The notes under the pieces: model-generated
Told to the model about the DNA's origin: nothing
What the model saw: only the letters and a program-made list of their open reading frames with translations
Databases searched by the model: none
IMG/VR virus record: IMGVR_UViG_3300047476_000704
Coordinates: 124,001-188,000 of that record
Reading direction: 5' to 3' (one strand)
From: a virus
Length of the DNA stretch: 64,000 nt
In this document: positions 43,917 to 51,923 of the stretch, one piece after another
Numbering within the stretch: position 1 is the first letter of the stretch
How the letters are laid out: every line of letters starts with the position of its first letter
Made by a program: the position numbers and the translations under genes

Positions 43917-44567
43917 TTAATAATCATAGTGAGAGTGTCTATCTCTGAACAATGCAAAATCAATCATTCTTTCTCGTTTTATTTTATCTTGCAAACCTTT
44001 TTCGTTTATATGTTCCCAAAAGTTTTGCTCACTCCTATCTATAAATTGAGAATGTAAATGTTTGTTGTAGTAATTTGTAAACAAATCAGAATAAACCTTT
44101 ACATAGTTTTCATAACTACTTATTCCCCAACTATCATCCCACATATGTGAACCAGCCCAAGCTGCTTCTGATACATAAATGAAATCTTTATCTAATTGTG
44201 TAAAATCTATTTTGTGTCTGAAAAATATATCGTATCTAGTTCTAATAACAAAATCATAGTGTGTATTAGTTTCATCTACATATTCTTTTAGAACATCACA
44301 TCCACCTTGCGTTGAATACCACATTGGTGCATTGTTTTGGAATTTAGGTAAACCCGTTTTGCCAATGTAATAATCTTCAAAGTTGTTTTGTGGTTCAACT
44401 TTTACTCTCTTAAAATCATAACAATCAAAACACTCTGTTATTACACCACTATGCCAAATATGCCCAAATACATCAACATCGTTTCCATCCAATATATTTT
44501 GTTGGAATGAATTAAAGTTTTCTTTTACATGCCGAGGTTGGCCATAAAATACTAATGCTATTTTCAT
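43917..44567 (-). CDS. Predicted glycosyltransferase-like protein (216 aa)
   Basis: Begins M-K-I-A-L-V-F-Y-G-Q-P-R-H-V, a nucleotide-sugar-binding start seen in a family of uncharacterised GT-A-like proteins, and contains F-V-I-R-T-R-Y-D-I-F-F (about 105-116), whose R-x-R-Y-D motif stands where the D-x-D metal motif of GT-A enzymes occurs. No membrane segment. Last gene of the sugar cassette; overlaps the previous gene by 4 bases (ATGA). Acceptor unknown: phage DNA, virion protein or host surface glycan are all possible. Confidence 0.75.
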   Translation of the reverse strand: MKIALVFYGQPRHVKENFNSFQQNILDGNDVDVFGHIWHSGVITECFDCYDFKRVKVEPQNNFEDYYIGKTGLPKFQNNAPMWYSTQGGCDVLKEYVDETNTHYDFVIRTRYDIFFRHKIDFTQLDKDFIYVSEAAWAGSHMWDDSWGISSYENYVKVYSDLFTNYYNKHLHSQFIDRSEQNFWEHINEKGLQDKIKRERMIDFALFRDRHSHYDY

Positions 44568-44998
44568 TTGTAATTATTTATATAATCTGAACATACACCT
44601 ATACACTCCGAAATACTTTCGTTATGGATTTCAGGCATTACTGCAATACTACCAACTATTGGTTGTTTACCCGAATGAACCCACATATAGTTTTTTGATG
44701 TTAAAACCATAGTATCGTTTTCATGCCAAAAGTAATTAAATAACCCCATCATATTAAACCACTCTATTGCTTCAACATTTTTACAATGTATCCACAATTT
44801 TTCATAACGAGTGCTTAACCAATTCCATATAACTTTATATTGGGGTTCATCGTGACCTAAATAAAATTCATTATCAATCATCCACACATCAATTTCCACA
44901 TCGAATCCAGCGTTAATTGCTTCATCAATGTAATCTGGATGATTTTCGTTGTTGGGTATTCTACCAGTTAGATTTCCTCTATGAGATATGAGTATCAT
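44564..44998 (-). CDS. Glycerophosphodiester phosphodiesterase-like protein (144 aa, short)
   Basis: N-terminus I-S-H-R-G-N (His6, Arg7) and V-E-I-D-V-W (Glu/Asp about 35-37) followed by L-G-H-D-E-P match the active-site pattern of GDPD TIM-barrel enzymes. At 144 aa it is about half the usual length, so part of the barrel is missing; such short GDPD-like proteins also occur in sugar clusters of bacteria. May cut a phosphodiester in a glycan precursor. Overlaps the cupin gene by 20 bases. Fold is likely, activity uncertain. Confidence 0.78.
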   Translation of the reverse strand: MILISHRGNLTGRIPNNENHPDYIDEAINAGFDVEIDVWMIDNEFYLGHDEPQYKVIWNWLSTRYEKLWIHCKNVEAIEWFNMMGLFNYFWHENDTMVLTSKNYMWVHSGKQPIVGSIAVMPEIHNESISECIGVCSDYINNYK

Positions 44999-45311
44999 AA
45001 TGTTTATCGTTTTTAGTTGCTGGGTCTTTGATTACTAATAAGATTGTATCCTCCGAATAAGTTACATAGCTCTTATCACCTCTCTCATACACAAATATAT
45101 CGCCACTAACCAATTCCTTTCCATCTACAACTGCTTTACCTGATAAAACTATATTGTATTCGGTATGGTTTAGGTGATAGTGCCCATCACCTCCCTCGCC
45201 TGCTTTTAGAAACAAAACACCAACATCGTTGGTTTCGGTTTGAAACAAAGAAGGTTGGAAATTACCAACCAACCAACCTCCCTTAAAGTTTTTTATATTA
45301 TCAATTTTCAT
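44979..45311 (-). CDS. Small cupin-fold protein (110 aa)
   Basis: Single double-stranded beta-helix: H-Y-H-L-N-H-T-E-Y-N-I-V-L-S-G-K (about 43-58; metal ligands H43, H45 and E50) and G-D-I-F-V-Y-E-R-G-D (about 69-78). Cupins of this size act as sugar epimerases/isomerases or as binding proteins. In this cassette a sugar-modifying or regulatory role is plausible. Overlaps both neighbours (11 and 20 bases), so co-translated. Confidence 0.82.
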   Translation of the reverse strand: MKIDNIKNFKGGWLVGNFQPSLFQTETNDVGVLFLKAGEGGDGHYHLNHTEYNIVLSGKAVVDGKELVSGDIFVYERGDKSYVTYSEDTILLVIKDPATKNDKHYDTHIS

Positions 45312-46458
45312 TTAATCTCTGAACTCTGTTTATATGTCTACCACCATCAAATGTATTATTTTGTATTTTATCAATACACTTTTCCATTAAATCTTTATCT
45401 ATATTCTTTTCGGAAAATGCAAATACATTTGAACATCCGTGTCTAACTGCCATCTCTGCCGTCCACTCATCTGAAATTAGGGATGAACGAATACCTTTTT
45501 GTTTATTTGCTGCCATATTAACACCCTGTCCACTTCTGCAAAATACAAATCCAAAATCACAATATTTGTCTTGAATAAATTGAGTAACTGATTTTACATA
45601 ATCGTTGTAATCACAATCTTTCTTTACATAAGTTCCAAAGTCAATATACTTCAATCCTTTCTCATCTAATATTTGTTTTGTAATTTCTTTTAACTCAAAG
45701 CCAGAATGGTCTGAACATAAACCGATTGGCTTTTCACCAAACTTTTTGTTTACATGATTTTTGAAAAAGTTTAGTTCATTTGGTGTACCCATTAGATACA
45801 TCTTTTCAACTTGCTTTGTTCTAACCTTTAATCCATCTTCAATCATTAAGTTATACAAAGGGCAAACATAGAACTCATTATTAGTTCGTAAGTTTTTATC
45901 AATCATTTTCTCCGCATACTTTACAAATATACTACCCTCTTTGAAATAGTAAATACCAACTGCTGCGTTTTCACTTATCACTTCCTTTTCAGCAGTTCTC
46001 AACACCAATCCGTTATCATCCAACTCTGCGTATGAATATGCTGGATTGTTTGCCTTAAATGTTAAAATAAATCCATCAGAGTCTTTATCAACATCATTTA
46101 TACTAAATTTGTTTTGAAAATGAACATCCAATGTGTAGATAACCAATTCTTGTTCGTTATTGATAAAATCTTTTGCCAATAAGCAAGATGCTACTGTACC
46201 ACTTGTTATTTTATCCGTTTCAACTATTTTAATATCCTCACCAAATTTATTTCTTAAAATGGTATCCATTCCAAAGTTGTAAACATGCTCCTTACGAACA
46301 ACAAATACCATATCGTATTCATCTTTGTTGATTGATAAAAAAGACCAATCAATAATGTGTTTATCGTCCACCATAATAAGTGGCTTTGGCATGTGGAAAC
46401 CATCATCCACAAATCTCTGTCCTTTTCCTGCAATTGGTACTAATAATATTGGTTTCAT
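45301..46458 (-). CDS. Sugar nucleotidyltransferase fused to RpiB-type isomerase
   Basis: 385 aa with two enzymes. Residues 1-235: NTP-transferase fold, starting P-I-L-L-V-P-I-A-G-K-G-Q-R-F with P-K-P-L-I; T-L-D-V-H-F has the usual metal Asp. Residues 243-385: ribose-5-phosphate isomerase B/LacAB family, with S-D-H-S-G-F (Asp250, His251), acid/base Cys307 in F-C-R-S-G-Q-G, A-A-N-K-Q-K-G-I-R, His340 and G-G-R-H-I-N-R. The usual C-G-T-G-x-G loop has become C-R-S-G-Q-G, so specificity may differ. The pair would convert a sugar phosphate and activate it to an NDP-sugar together with the kinase and phosphatase next door. I do not know another natural fusion of these two. Confidence 0.9.
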   Translation of the reverse strand: MKPILLVPIAGKGQRFVDDGFHMPKPLIMVDDKHIIDWSFLSINKDEYDMVFVVRKEHVYNFGMDTILRNKFGEDIKIVETDKITSGTVASCLLAKDFINNEQELVIYTLDVHFQNKFSINDVDKDSDGFILTFKANNPAYSYAELDDNGLVLRTAEKEVISENAAVGIYYFKEGSIFVKYAEKMIDKNLRTNNEFYVCPLYNLMIEDGLKVRTKQVEKMYLMGTPNELNFFKNHVNKKFGEKPIGLCSDHSGFELKEITKQILDEKGLKYIDFGTYVKKDCDYNDYVKSVTQFIQDKYCDFGFVFCRSGQGVNMAANKQKGIRSSLISDEWTAEMAVRHGCSNVFAFSEKNIDKDLMEKCIDKIQNNTFDGGRHINRVQRLNEN

Positions 46459-47117
46459 ATTTTGTCTTTCAAAAAACTAATTGTTTCGTTATGTGCTATT
46501 TTAATTGATACTTCTATATCATTTGTTTGTAACATAAAATTGATGAATGCTGATGCAAAGTAATCACCTGCACCTAACACATTTACTCCATCTATTGTTT
46601 TGTGGTTTGTTATGATTGTAGTACCATCCTTTTTGTAAATCGTACTACCCGAATTACTATGTAATATAACGCAACCTTTTATTTTATCCAATAGAACATC
46701 CAAGTCAATAATATCTTCATCTGAAATGAATAGATAATCTATATAAGTAAGTATATCCAAATCAAATTTTCCTTTACCAGCAACATCGGCTGATATGATT
46801 GAATTTTGTATAGATTTTACAAACTCTAAATCTTTAATGTGATTTAAGTATAGAATATGACTCCACTTTGCGTCTACTATTTTTGGTTGATTTACTTTTA
46901 GATATAAATTGGGTTTAGATACACGTGTATTGTTATCAGTATCCACATAGATTAAAGCAGTACCAATTGTTGTTGGTTCAATGTGTATTGCTAATTTTTG
47001 ATTGAGTTTAACTAACGCATCCCATACATTTCCGATTGAACCTATGGATGTAGTTTGCTCAAACCCATTAAAGATTATATCTTTGGTAAGATTACCATAT
47101 AATGCTACATCTACCAT
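46455..47117 (-). CDS. PfkB-family sugar kinase (short)
   Basis: 220 aa, about 80-100 shorter than typical ribokinase-family members. The diagnostic C-terminal motif D-G-V-N-V-L-G-A-G-D-Y-F-A-S-A-F is complete, with the catalytic Asp in G-A-G-D; the N-terminal substrate-binding G-N-x-T-x-D start is also visible, but the lid is reduced. Overlaps the nucleotidyltransferase-isomerase gene by 4 bases. By analogy with HldE in heptose synthesis it could phosphorylate C1 of the sugar phosphate. Substrate unknown. Confidence 0.85.
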   Translation of the reverse strand: MVDVALYGNLTKDIIFNGFEQTTSIGSIGNVWDALVKLNQKLAIHIEPTTIGTALIYVDTDNNTRVSKPNLYLKVNQPKIVDAKWSHILYLNHIKDLEFVKSIQNSIISADVAGKGKFDLDILTYIDYLFISDEDIIDLDVLLDKIKGCVILHSNSGSTIYKKDGTTIITNHKTIDGVNVLGAGDYFASAFINFMLQTNDIEVSIKIAHNETISFLKDKI

Positions 47118-47118
47118 A

Positions 47119-47646
47119 TTAAAAAACTTCTTTTTTATCTAATTCGTTTATTTTCTCCATTATTTCATCAAATTCCACAATTTCAACAATTTTATGTTGT
47201 TCGCAAAACTCAAATAAGGATAAAATTACATTTTCTCCACCATTTTTGGGTAAAGTTATACATTCATCTTTAACCATCAAAGGAGCATCTTTTGTACAAA
47301 ACGCATAACCAACTTTACGCATTATACCCAAATCAAACAAATCATCACCCACATAAATCATATCATCAGCAGTACAATTGTATGTTTTTTCTAATTCTGG
47401 GATAAAATCTGCTTTTTCTTTACCTCTACTTAAATAAGTTGGAATATTTCGGTTTTTACCAATTGCTTCGTTTATATTTGCATCACCCGTTAAGAATATA
47501 ACTGGAATACCCAATGCTTTGAATCGTTTTATAGATGTCCAATCTTTATCTGCAAATGTTTTGGCAAATGGCATACCATCTATACCATAGTATTTCTTAC
47601 CATCGGTCATTACACCATCAACATCTAATACAACTAACTTTATCAT
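47119..47646 (-). CDS. KdsC-like HAD phosphatase
   Basis: 175 aa, the size of KDO-8-phosphate phosphatase and related cap-less HADs. Motif I L-D-V-D-G-V-M-T-D-G (nucleophile Asp8, Asp10), motif II L-T-G-D, motif III Lys in R-G-K-E-K-A-D-F, motif IV V-G-D-D-L-F-D-L. Such enzymes remove a phosphate from 8- or 9-carbon sugar acids or, as GmhB analogues, from heptose bisphosphate. One base from the kinase gene. Shows that the cassette contains isomerase, kinase, phosphatase and nucleotidyltransferase in a row. Confidence 0.92.
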   Translation of the reverse strand: MIKLVVLDVDGVMTDGKKYYGIDGMPFAKTFADKDWTSIKRFKALGIPVIFLTGDANINEAIGKNRNIPTYLSRGKEKADFIPELEKTYNCTADDMIYVGDDLFDLGIMRKVGYAFCTKDAPLMVKDECITLPKNGGENVILSLFEFCEQHKIVEIVEFDEIMEKINELDKKEVF

Positions 47647-47648
47647 AC

Positions 47649-48287
47649 TTAAAATAATCTATAAATTTCTTTTAACTCTAAATCTCTTTTTAATATTGCT
47701 TCAATTTCTTCATTTTTTGATAATTCGGTAGTTGTTGCTGAAATATAACCATTTACCTTAAAATTTGAAATCATAAGATTTTGTTTTCCTAAATTTCTAT
47801 TCTTTACAAACAACCAATCATCACCACAATAAATTTTCATAGTATCCGGTATTGGAATCCAATTTGATTTATGAATAAAGAACGCAGTTCCAAATCCACC
47901 AACTCTACCTTCTATTGGAATTAGTTGTAAATTTGTTTGTTTATCTTCTATTGTATAATTTGCTTCACACATACCAATACATGCATACTCTTCTGTAACA
48001 AATTGAGATAGTGGAGTCATAACACCCCAATCAAACCAAGTATCATCGTTTAGAACTAATATTTTATCATATTTAGATAAACTCACACCTTTATTCCACG
48101 CTGGGTTTACAAAGGTGTTTTCTTCTTCTAAAATATAATTTAATTTTTCTAAATTTGGTAAATCGTGCTTAACGCCACTATTATCAATCAGAATTATTTC
48201 ACCAATGATTGGATTATTGTTTAATTCAATTAAAGTTTCCTCTAATCTATCACATTTCCACAATGTGGGTATAATAACTGAATACAT
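47649..48287 (-). CDS. Family 2-like glycosyltransferase
   Basis: 212 aa GT-A enzyme: V-I-I-P-T-L-W at the start, I-L-I-D-N-S-G (first Asp), and L-V-L-N-D-D-T-W with the D-D metal motif (about 78-85). G-G-F-G-T-A-F-F and G-D-D-W-L-F correspond to acceptor-site and catalytic segments. No membrane anchor. Lies in the sugar cassette two bases from the phosphatase gene; likely transfers the activated sugar made by its neighbours. Confidence 0.88.
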   Translation of the reverse strand: MYSVIIPTLWKCDRLEETLIELNNNPIIGEIILIDNSGVKHDLPNLEKLNYILEEENTFVNPAWNKGVSLSKYDKILVLNDDTWFDWGVMTPLSQFVTEEYACIGMCEANYTIEDKQTNLQLIPIEGRVGGFGTAFFIHKSNWIPIPDTMKIYCGDDWLFVKNRNLGKQNLMISNFKVNGYISATTTELSKNEEIEAILKRDLELKEIYRLF

Positions 48288-48289
48288 AT

Positions 48290-48805
48290 CTATTTCTTAA
48301 AGTAATCTTTTAATGGTTGAATATCCGTTGAGCAAAGTAATGGTGCGATTTCATTTATAACATTTGTATCTAAATCCCACCACTTTAATTCCAATAGAAA
48401 ATCAACATCTTCTTTACTAAATCTCATTTTTCTAACTCTACCTGGATTTCCAGCAAATATACTATATGGTGGTACATCTTTTGTTACAACACTATGTGCT
48501 CCAATTACTGAACCATCCCCAATCGTAACTCCACTCATAATAACAGCAGATGTTCCAATGTAAACATCATTACCAATTATAATATCACCCTTTGTTGATG
48601 GGTGACCTTTACCATTAAATGTATGAAATTTATCTTTGTGTATGTGACCAAACGGATAGGTTGTAATCCAATCTGTTCTATGATTTCTACCCAAATATAC
48701 TTTTATATCTGCTGCTATTGAACAAAATTTACCGATTTTAACATCAGCACCGTCCAATACGGCATGTATATTTTTTTCACCATATGTAAAATCACCTACT
48801 TCCAC
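48290..48805 (-). CDS. Hexapeptide-repeat acetyltransferase (CatB/XAT type)
   Basis: Left-handed beta-helix acyltransferase: repeats I-G-K-F-C-S-I, I-I-I-G-N-D-V-Y-I-G-T-S-A-V-I, V-T-I-G-D-G-S-V-I-G-A and the family end G-N-P-G-R-V-R-K-M-R-F. H-R-T-D-W near residue 40 holds the usual catalytic-type His. Start set at GTG 48805, which overlaps the TAG of the methyltransferase gene (TAGTG) and gives 171 aa; a TTG 20 codons earlier would overlap the previous gene by 61 bases. Probably O-acetylates the sugar or glycan of this cassette. Confidence 0.9.
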   Translation of the reverse strand: MEVGDFTYGEKNIHAVLDGADVKIGKFCSIAADIKVYLGRNHRTDWITTYPFGHIHKDKFHTFNGKGHPSTKGDIIIGNDVYIGTSAVIMSGVTIGDGSVIGAHSVVTKDVPPYSIFAGNPGRVRKMRFSKEDVDFLLELKWWDLDTNVINEIAPLLCSTDIQPLKDYFKK

Positions 48806-49365
48806 TATTTTCTTTTTAGGATAGTTAAACCATTGTTGTTTGTAAATCGTTCTGCTATTTCCCAATCTGGATTTACTTCCAAAAACTCTTCAATTGCTTT
48901 CCATAATCCTTTACCCTCTTCAAACCAATCATCACCTGATGTATATCGTTCACCGATAAACTCGTAGGATGTTGTATCATGAAATCCTAAATACTTACGA
49001 GCTTTGTTTCCGTGTATTTCTAACTCAATCTTTAATTGGTCATAATGATGTAATGTATCAATGAATAAAAAATCAGTTTCTTCAATTTCCAAATCACGAG
49101 TATCCGCTTGCTGAAAGGAATAGTTGATATTATTTTCATTTGCCAATTCTACAAATGTACCTAAACTTGGACATGGGTTGTAATCGTATGAAATTAAAGT
49201 TTCCGGCTTACCCATTAAAAATGCGTAAGTAGATGTACCATATCGTACACCCATTTCGGTAATATGTTTACATTCTTCCGAGTATCTTTTTAATGTAGGT
49301 AAATGCTCGTTTATATCAGATGGTATTGAGCATTTTTGCTCGTAAATCGCTTGTAGTGCTGACAT
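48805..49365 (-). CDS. Class I methyltransferase-like protein (186 aa)
   Basis: Contains I-T-E-M-G-V-R-Y-G-T-S-T-Y-A-F-L (SAM-binding motif I, about 35-50), S-Y-D-Y-N-P (motif II) and D-F-L-F-I-D-T-L-H-H-Y (about 102-112), the pattern of the Methyltransf_24/cephalosporin-hydroxylase-like group often found in glycan clusters. It ends in a mixed strand region with N-N-G-L-T-I-L. Overlaps the UV endonuclease gene by 50 bases. Acts probably on a sugar or lipid-linked intermediate; substrate unknown. Confidence 0.8.
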   Translation of the reverse strand: MSALQAIYEQKCSIPSDINEHLPTLKRYSEECKHITEMGVRYGTSTYAFLMGKPETLISYDYNPCPSLGTFVELANENNINYSFQQADTRDLEIEETDFLFIDTLHHYDQLKIELEIHGNKARKYLGFHDTTSYEFIGERYTSGDDWFEEGKGLWKAIEEFLEVNPDWEIAERFTNNNGLTILKRK

Positions 49366-50281
49366 TTTTAATTGTTAATTCGTTAATAAAAGGTAAAATT
49401 GCCAACTCTTTGGCTTTTGCTTCAACCATAACATCTACATCAATGTTGTAGGTATCGGGTAGATTTGTAATATAATCACTATGTGCTTGTGGTTTTAGTT
49501 TTGCATCATTTTCGTGCAATGATTTACTTTCTGAATAGTGCACAACCGGCTTAACACCTGATTTATTCCAAGTAGATACAGCAAGAATAAGAGCTTGTTG
49601 TTCGGATAAATCGCCTGTACAAAACTGATGGTGATGGTAATCAAATACAATTGGAATACCGATACGATTATGAATATACATTAAATCTTTTACAGAGTAC
49701 ATACTAGCTTTATCGTCATTCTCCACAGTCAATCGTTTCTTTACCGAATCCGAGAGTTTCTCGAAGTTCTCACAGAATCTATCCATAGCAGATTGTTTAT
49801 CTCCGTAGACACCATTACAATGAATATTAATCTTATTGTATGGAGATAATTCTAAACCCATTAAATCAAACACTTTACCATGTAGTTCTAAATCTACAAT
49901 TGTGTTTTGAACTACTTTTGGGTTTGGTGAAACTAATACATTGAATGGACCTGGGTGAGATGTAATACGCAAACCATTTTCTTTAGCATAAGTACCACAT
50001 CCTTTGAGTACATTTGCAATTTTTGTATAATCTGGTAAATCTTCTAAATTATATTCACTACCCCAAGGAAATACATCGGATGAAATACGAAATATTTTAA
50101 TTCCATTCTTTACATTCCATTTGATAATCTCAAATAGGTCACGCGCATTCTGCAATCCTAATTCGGAAGCATAAGCAATACCACGTTCGTTAAATGTTTT
50201 TTTGACCATACTACGATTGGTAGTAATACGAGGAGTTTGAGCTCCTAATGTCATATTGATACAAGCGTAACCTAAATTCAT
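49316..50281 (-). CDS. uvsE: UV damage endonuclease, UvdE/UvsE family
   Basis: TIM-barrel nuclease that nicks DNA 5' to UV photoproducts. 321 aa. Conserved parts: L-G-Y-A-C-I-N at the start, F-R-I-S-S-D-V-F-P-W-G, I-T-S-H-P-G-P-F, I-H-C-N-G-V-Y-G-D-K, L-T-V-E-N-D-D, F-D-Y-H-H-H-Q-F and V-H-Y-S-E-S, which carry the metal-binding His/Glu/Asp residues. First gene after a host-type promoter and upstream of the sugar cassette. T4 uses an unrelated pyrimidine-dimer glycosylase (DenV); this is the functional substitute. Confidence 0.95.
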   Translation of the reverse strand: MNLGYACINMTLGAQTPRITTNRSMVKKTFNERGIAYASELGLQNARDLFEIIKWNVKNGIKIFRISSDVFPWGSEYNLEDLPDYTKIANVLKGCGTYAKENGLRITSHPGPFNVLVSPNPKVVQNTIVDLELHGKVFDLMGLELSPYNKINIHCNGVYGDKQSAMDRFCENFEKLSDSVKKRLTVENDDKASMYSVKDLMYIHNRIGIPIVFDYHHHQFCTGDLSEQQALILAVSTWNKSGVKPVVHYSESKSLHENDAKLKPQAHSDYITNLPDTYNIDVDVMVEAKAKELAILPFINELTIKNVSTTSDLRAKMLNTI

Positions 50282-50310
50282 ATTTTATAGTTTATAGTTT
50301 AACTGAAAAC

Positions 50311-50342
50311 CAAATATACAAATAATTTTTGAGAAATCCTAA
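50311..50342 (-). promoter_or_regulatory. Host-type promoter for the uvsE-sugar operon
   Basis: Sense TTAG, 20 bases, TATATTTG, 30 bases before the uvsE start. The -33 box deviates by one base from TTTG. The same TTAG variant occurs at 63540-63543. Confidence 0.6.
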
Positions 50343-50582
50343 TTAAATTTCCCATTTATTTTCAGGACAAGCTGTTTTTTCTGGTACGAATACTTTTGCT
50401 TTTAAAACACAACCGCATTGTCCACATATTTTAATTTTTCCAAAAATATCACCCGATTCGGTTATAAAAGGACAAGTATTACAAGTTTCCAAACGCTTGG
50501 CTGCAATGGCTGATTGTTCGGTTGTTGGGTCTACCATAACCCTATACGCATTAAATATTTCCTTTATTTTAGATAAGTTCAT
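50343..50582 (-). CDS. Small zinc-ribbon protein (79 aa)
   Basis: Cysteine pairs C34-x2-C37 and C53-x2-C56 (with C58 and C72 nearby) form a probable zinc ribbon; the N-terminal helix and the R-L-E-T-C-N-T-C-P-F motif match a small phage family of unknown function that I recognise from other large phages. Located one base after the membrane protein gene. Confidence 0.8.
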   Translation of the reverse strand: MNLSKIKEIFNAYRVMVDPTTEQSAIAAKRLETCNTCPFITESGDIFGKIKICGQCGCVLKAKVFVPEKTACPENKWEI

Positions 50583-50583
50583 A

Positions 50584-51630
50584 TTAATAATTTTTTGATG
50601 TAAAGTCTTCGTTTTCTTTTAATTTATCCAATTCTTTTTGATTTCCATTATAAGTACGCATCCAATACTTTATAGCATGTCTATCATTAATCCATAATGA
50701 TTTATTATCCCAATCAAAATCAGGCAAAGTATAATATGGCGCCTTTGGTGTAATTGAGACGGTTTCTTCTGAAATTGGCACTTCTTCTTCAATTTGAGTT
50801 TCTACAACTTCCTCATCTCCGTAAATTTCATAGTTTTTATCAGCTAGGTCGGTAGCTAGGTCGTTTGATGGTTCTTCAACAATTTTTTTAGGTTTTTTCT
50901 TTGCATCTTGCTCTAATGCGGTGTTAAATGCAATCAAAAGCGTTACCGCCATCGGGTCAAACACAAAAATTAGTAAAAATATGAAGAATTTTACAACTGA
51001 ATTGATTGGTAAATCAAATGCTTCGGCAATAAATTTAAATCCGCCGATTTCTCTTTCCAAATCTAGGTTATTATTCTTAATTTCGTTGATTTTTATGTTC
51101 CAAACTGCTATTGAGTCATTCAAAACACCAATTTTAGTAGATAATTTGTTAATTTGCTTATCTCTGTTATCAATTGAACGGATTAATCGGTTATTTACCT
51201 TACCACTACCCAATAAAGTACCTGAATTTTGTTGTAGATTACCCATTTGTGAGTTAAGTTGGGTAATTTGTTGCTCATTTTGAGTAATTTTACTCTGAAA
51301 TACACCAATTTCTCTAGTAACCACATCACTTTTTAAGGATGTTGATTGATATGCGTTTGATAAGAACCCAAAAATACCCGCAGATGTGATTATAACCAAT
51401 ATAAGAACACCCAAAAGTAGGTATGTTCTCAATAATTTGTTAGTTTCTTTCCAAAATCGGTGCAAATAAGACGCAGCTATAAGTTTAGCAATCTCCAATG
51501 ATGTTCCCATCACCCCAACTGCTAAACTTGCGCCACTAAATAATAATGCTAAACCTGTTACTGAAAAGAATGCTGCACATCCGGCAACTGCGAGTGCCGC
51601 TAATCCAACTAATAAAGTAAATGGTTTCAT
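50584..51630 (-). CDS. Inner-membrane protein with coiled coil (348 aa)
   Basis: Predicted four membrane helices: two near 5-45 (G-L-A-A-L-A-V-A-G-C-A-A-F-F), one near 70-90 (V-L-I-L-V-I-I-T-S-A-G-I-F-G) and one near 210-230 (F-F-I-F-L-L-I-F-V-F-D-P-M-A-V). Between the third and fourth lies a ~100-residue coiled coil (Q-N-E-Q-Q-I-T-Q-L-N-S-Q-M). The C-terminus is acidic, ending in a conserved N-D-R-H-A-I-K-Y-W-M. A family present in many T4-like phages; no known role. It may remodel the host membrane or tether phage complexes. Confidence 0.8.
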   Translation of the reverse strand: MKPFTLLVGLAALAVAGCAAFFSVTGLALLFSGASLAVGVMGTSLEIAKLIAASYLHRFWKETNKLLRTYLLLGVLILVIITSAGIFGFLSNAYQSTSLKSDVVTREIGVFQSKITQNEQQITQLNSQMGNLQQNSGTLLGSGKVNNRLIRSIDNRDKQINKLSTKIGVLNDSIAVWNIKINEIKNNNLDLEREIGGFKFIAEAFDLPINSVVKFFIFLLIFVFDPMAVTLLIAFNTALEQDAKKKPKKIVEEPSNDLATDLADKNYEIYGDEEVVETQIEEEVPISEETVSITPKAPYYTLPDFDWDNKSLWINDRHAIKYWMRTYNGNQKELDKLKENEDFTSKNY

Positions 51631-51636
51631 TTGTGT

Positions 51637-51828
51637 TTAGTATGGTCCTTCGTTATTCTCTAAATCAACTAGCTCTCTAATCTTTTGAGAGGTATAGCCA
51701 ATTTCTTCAATTAACTTAATTGCATCTGCTTGGGTTGCTTGCGTTTCACCTTTAGCTATTTTCATTAAGTAATCTTTACGAACGTCCACTCTTGATAATA
51801 ATTCTCTAACTTGGTCTCTGTATTTCAT
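51637..51828 (-). CDS. Small helical protein (63 aa)
   Basis: Unrecognised. Charged, three-helix-like sequence (V-R-E-L-L-S-R-V-D-V-R-K-D-Y). No metal site. Six bases before the membrane-protein start, so probably coupled. Transcription may come from a host-type promoter at 51892-51923. Confidence 0.65.
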   Translation of the reverse strand: MKYRDQVRELLSRVDVRKDYLMKIAKGETQATQADAIKLIEEIGYTSQKIRELVDLENNEGPY

Positions 51829-51859
51829 AAAACATTTCTTTATTATAAGTATTATAAAA

Positions 51860-51890
51860 AATAAAAGGGTAGAAAATCCACCCTCTTATT
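51860..51890 (-). terminator. Terminator after the Hsp20 gene
   Basis: 11-base inverted repeat with one mismatch (AATAAAAGGGT and ACCCTCTTATT), 9-base loop, followed on the minus strand by TTTTTTATAAT. Lies 20 bases after the Hsp20 stop. Confidence 0.78.
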
Positions 51891-51891
51891 A

Positions 51892-51923
51892 CAAATATAC
51901 GAAACAAATTTTACTTTAACAAC
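51892..51923 (-). promoter_or_regulatory. Possible host-type promoter overlapping Hsp20 stop
   Basis: Sense GTTG, 20 bases, TATATTTG. The predicted start of transcription falls inside the terminator hairpin, so its role is unclear. Confidence 0.35.

Noticed and set aside
48806-48865. TTG start 20 codons upstream for the acetyltransferase
   Set aside because: Would overlap the methyltransferase by 61 bases; GTG in TAGTG is the simpler coupled start and the hexapeptide fold begins after it.
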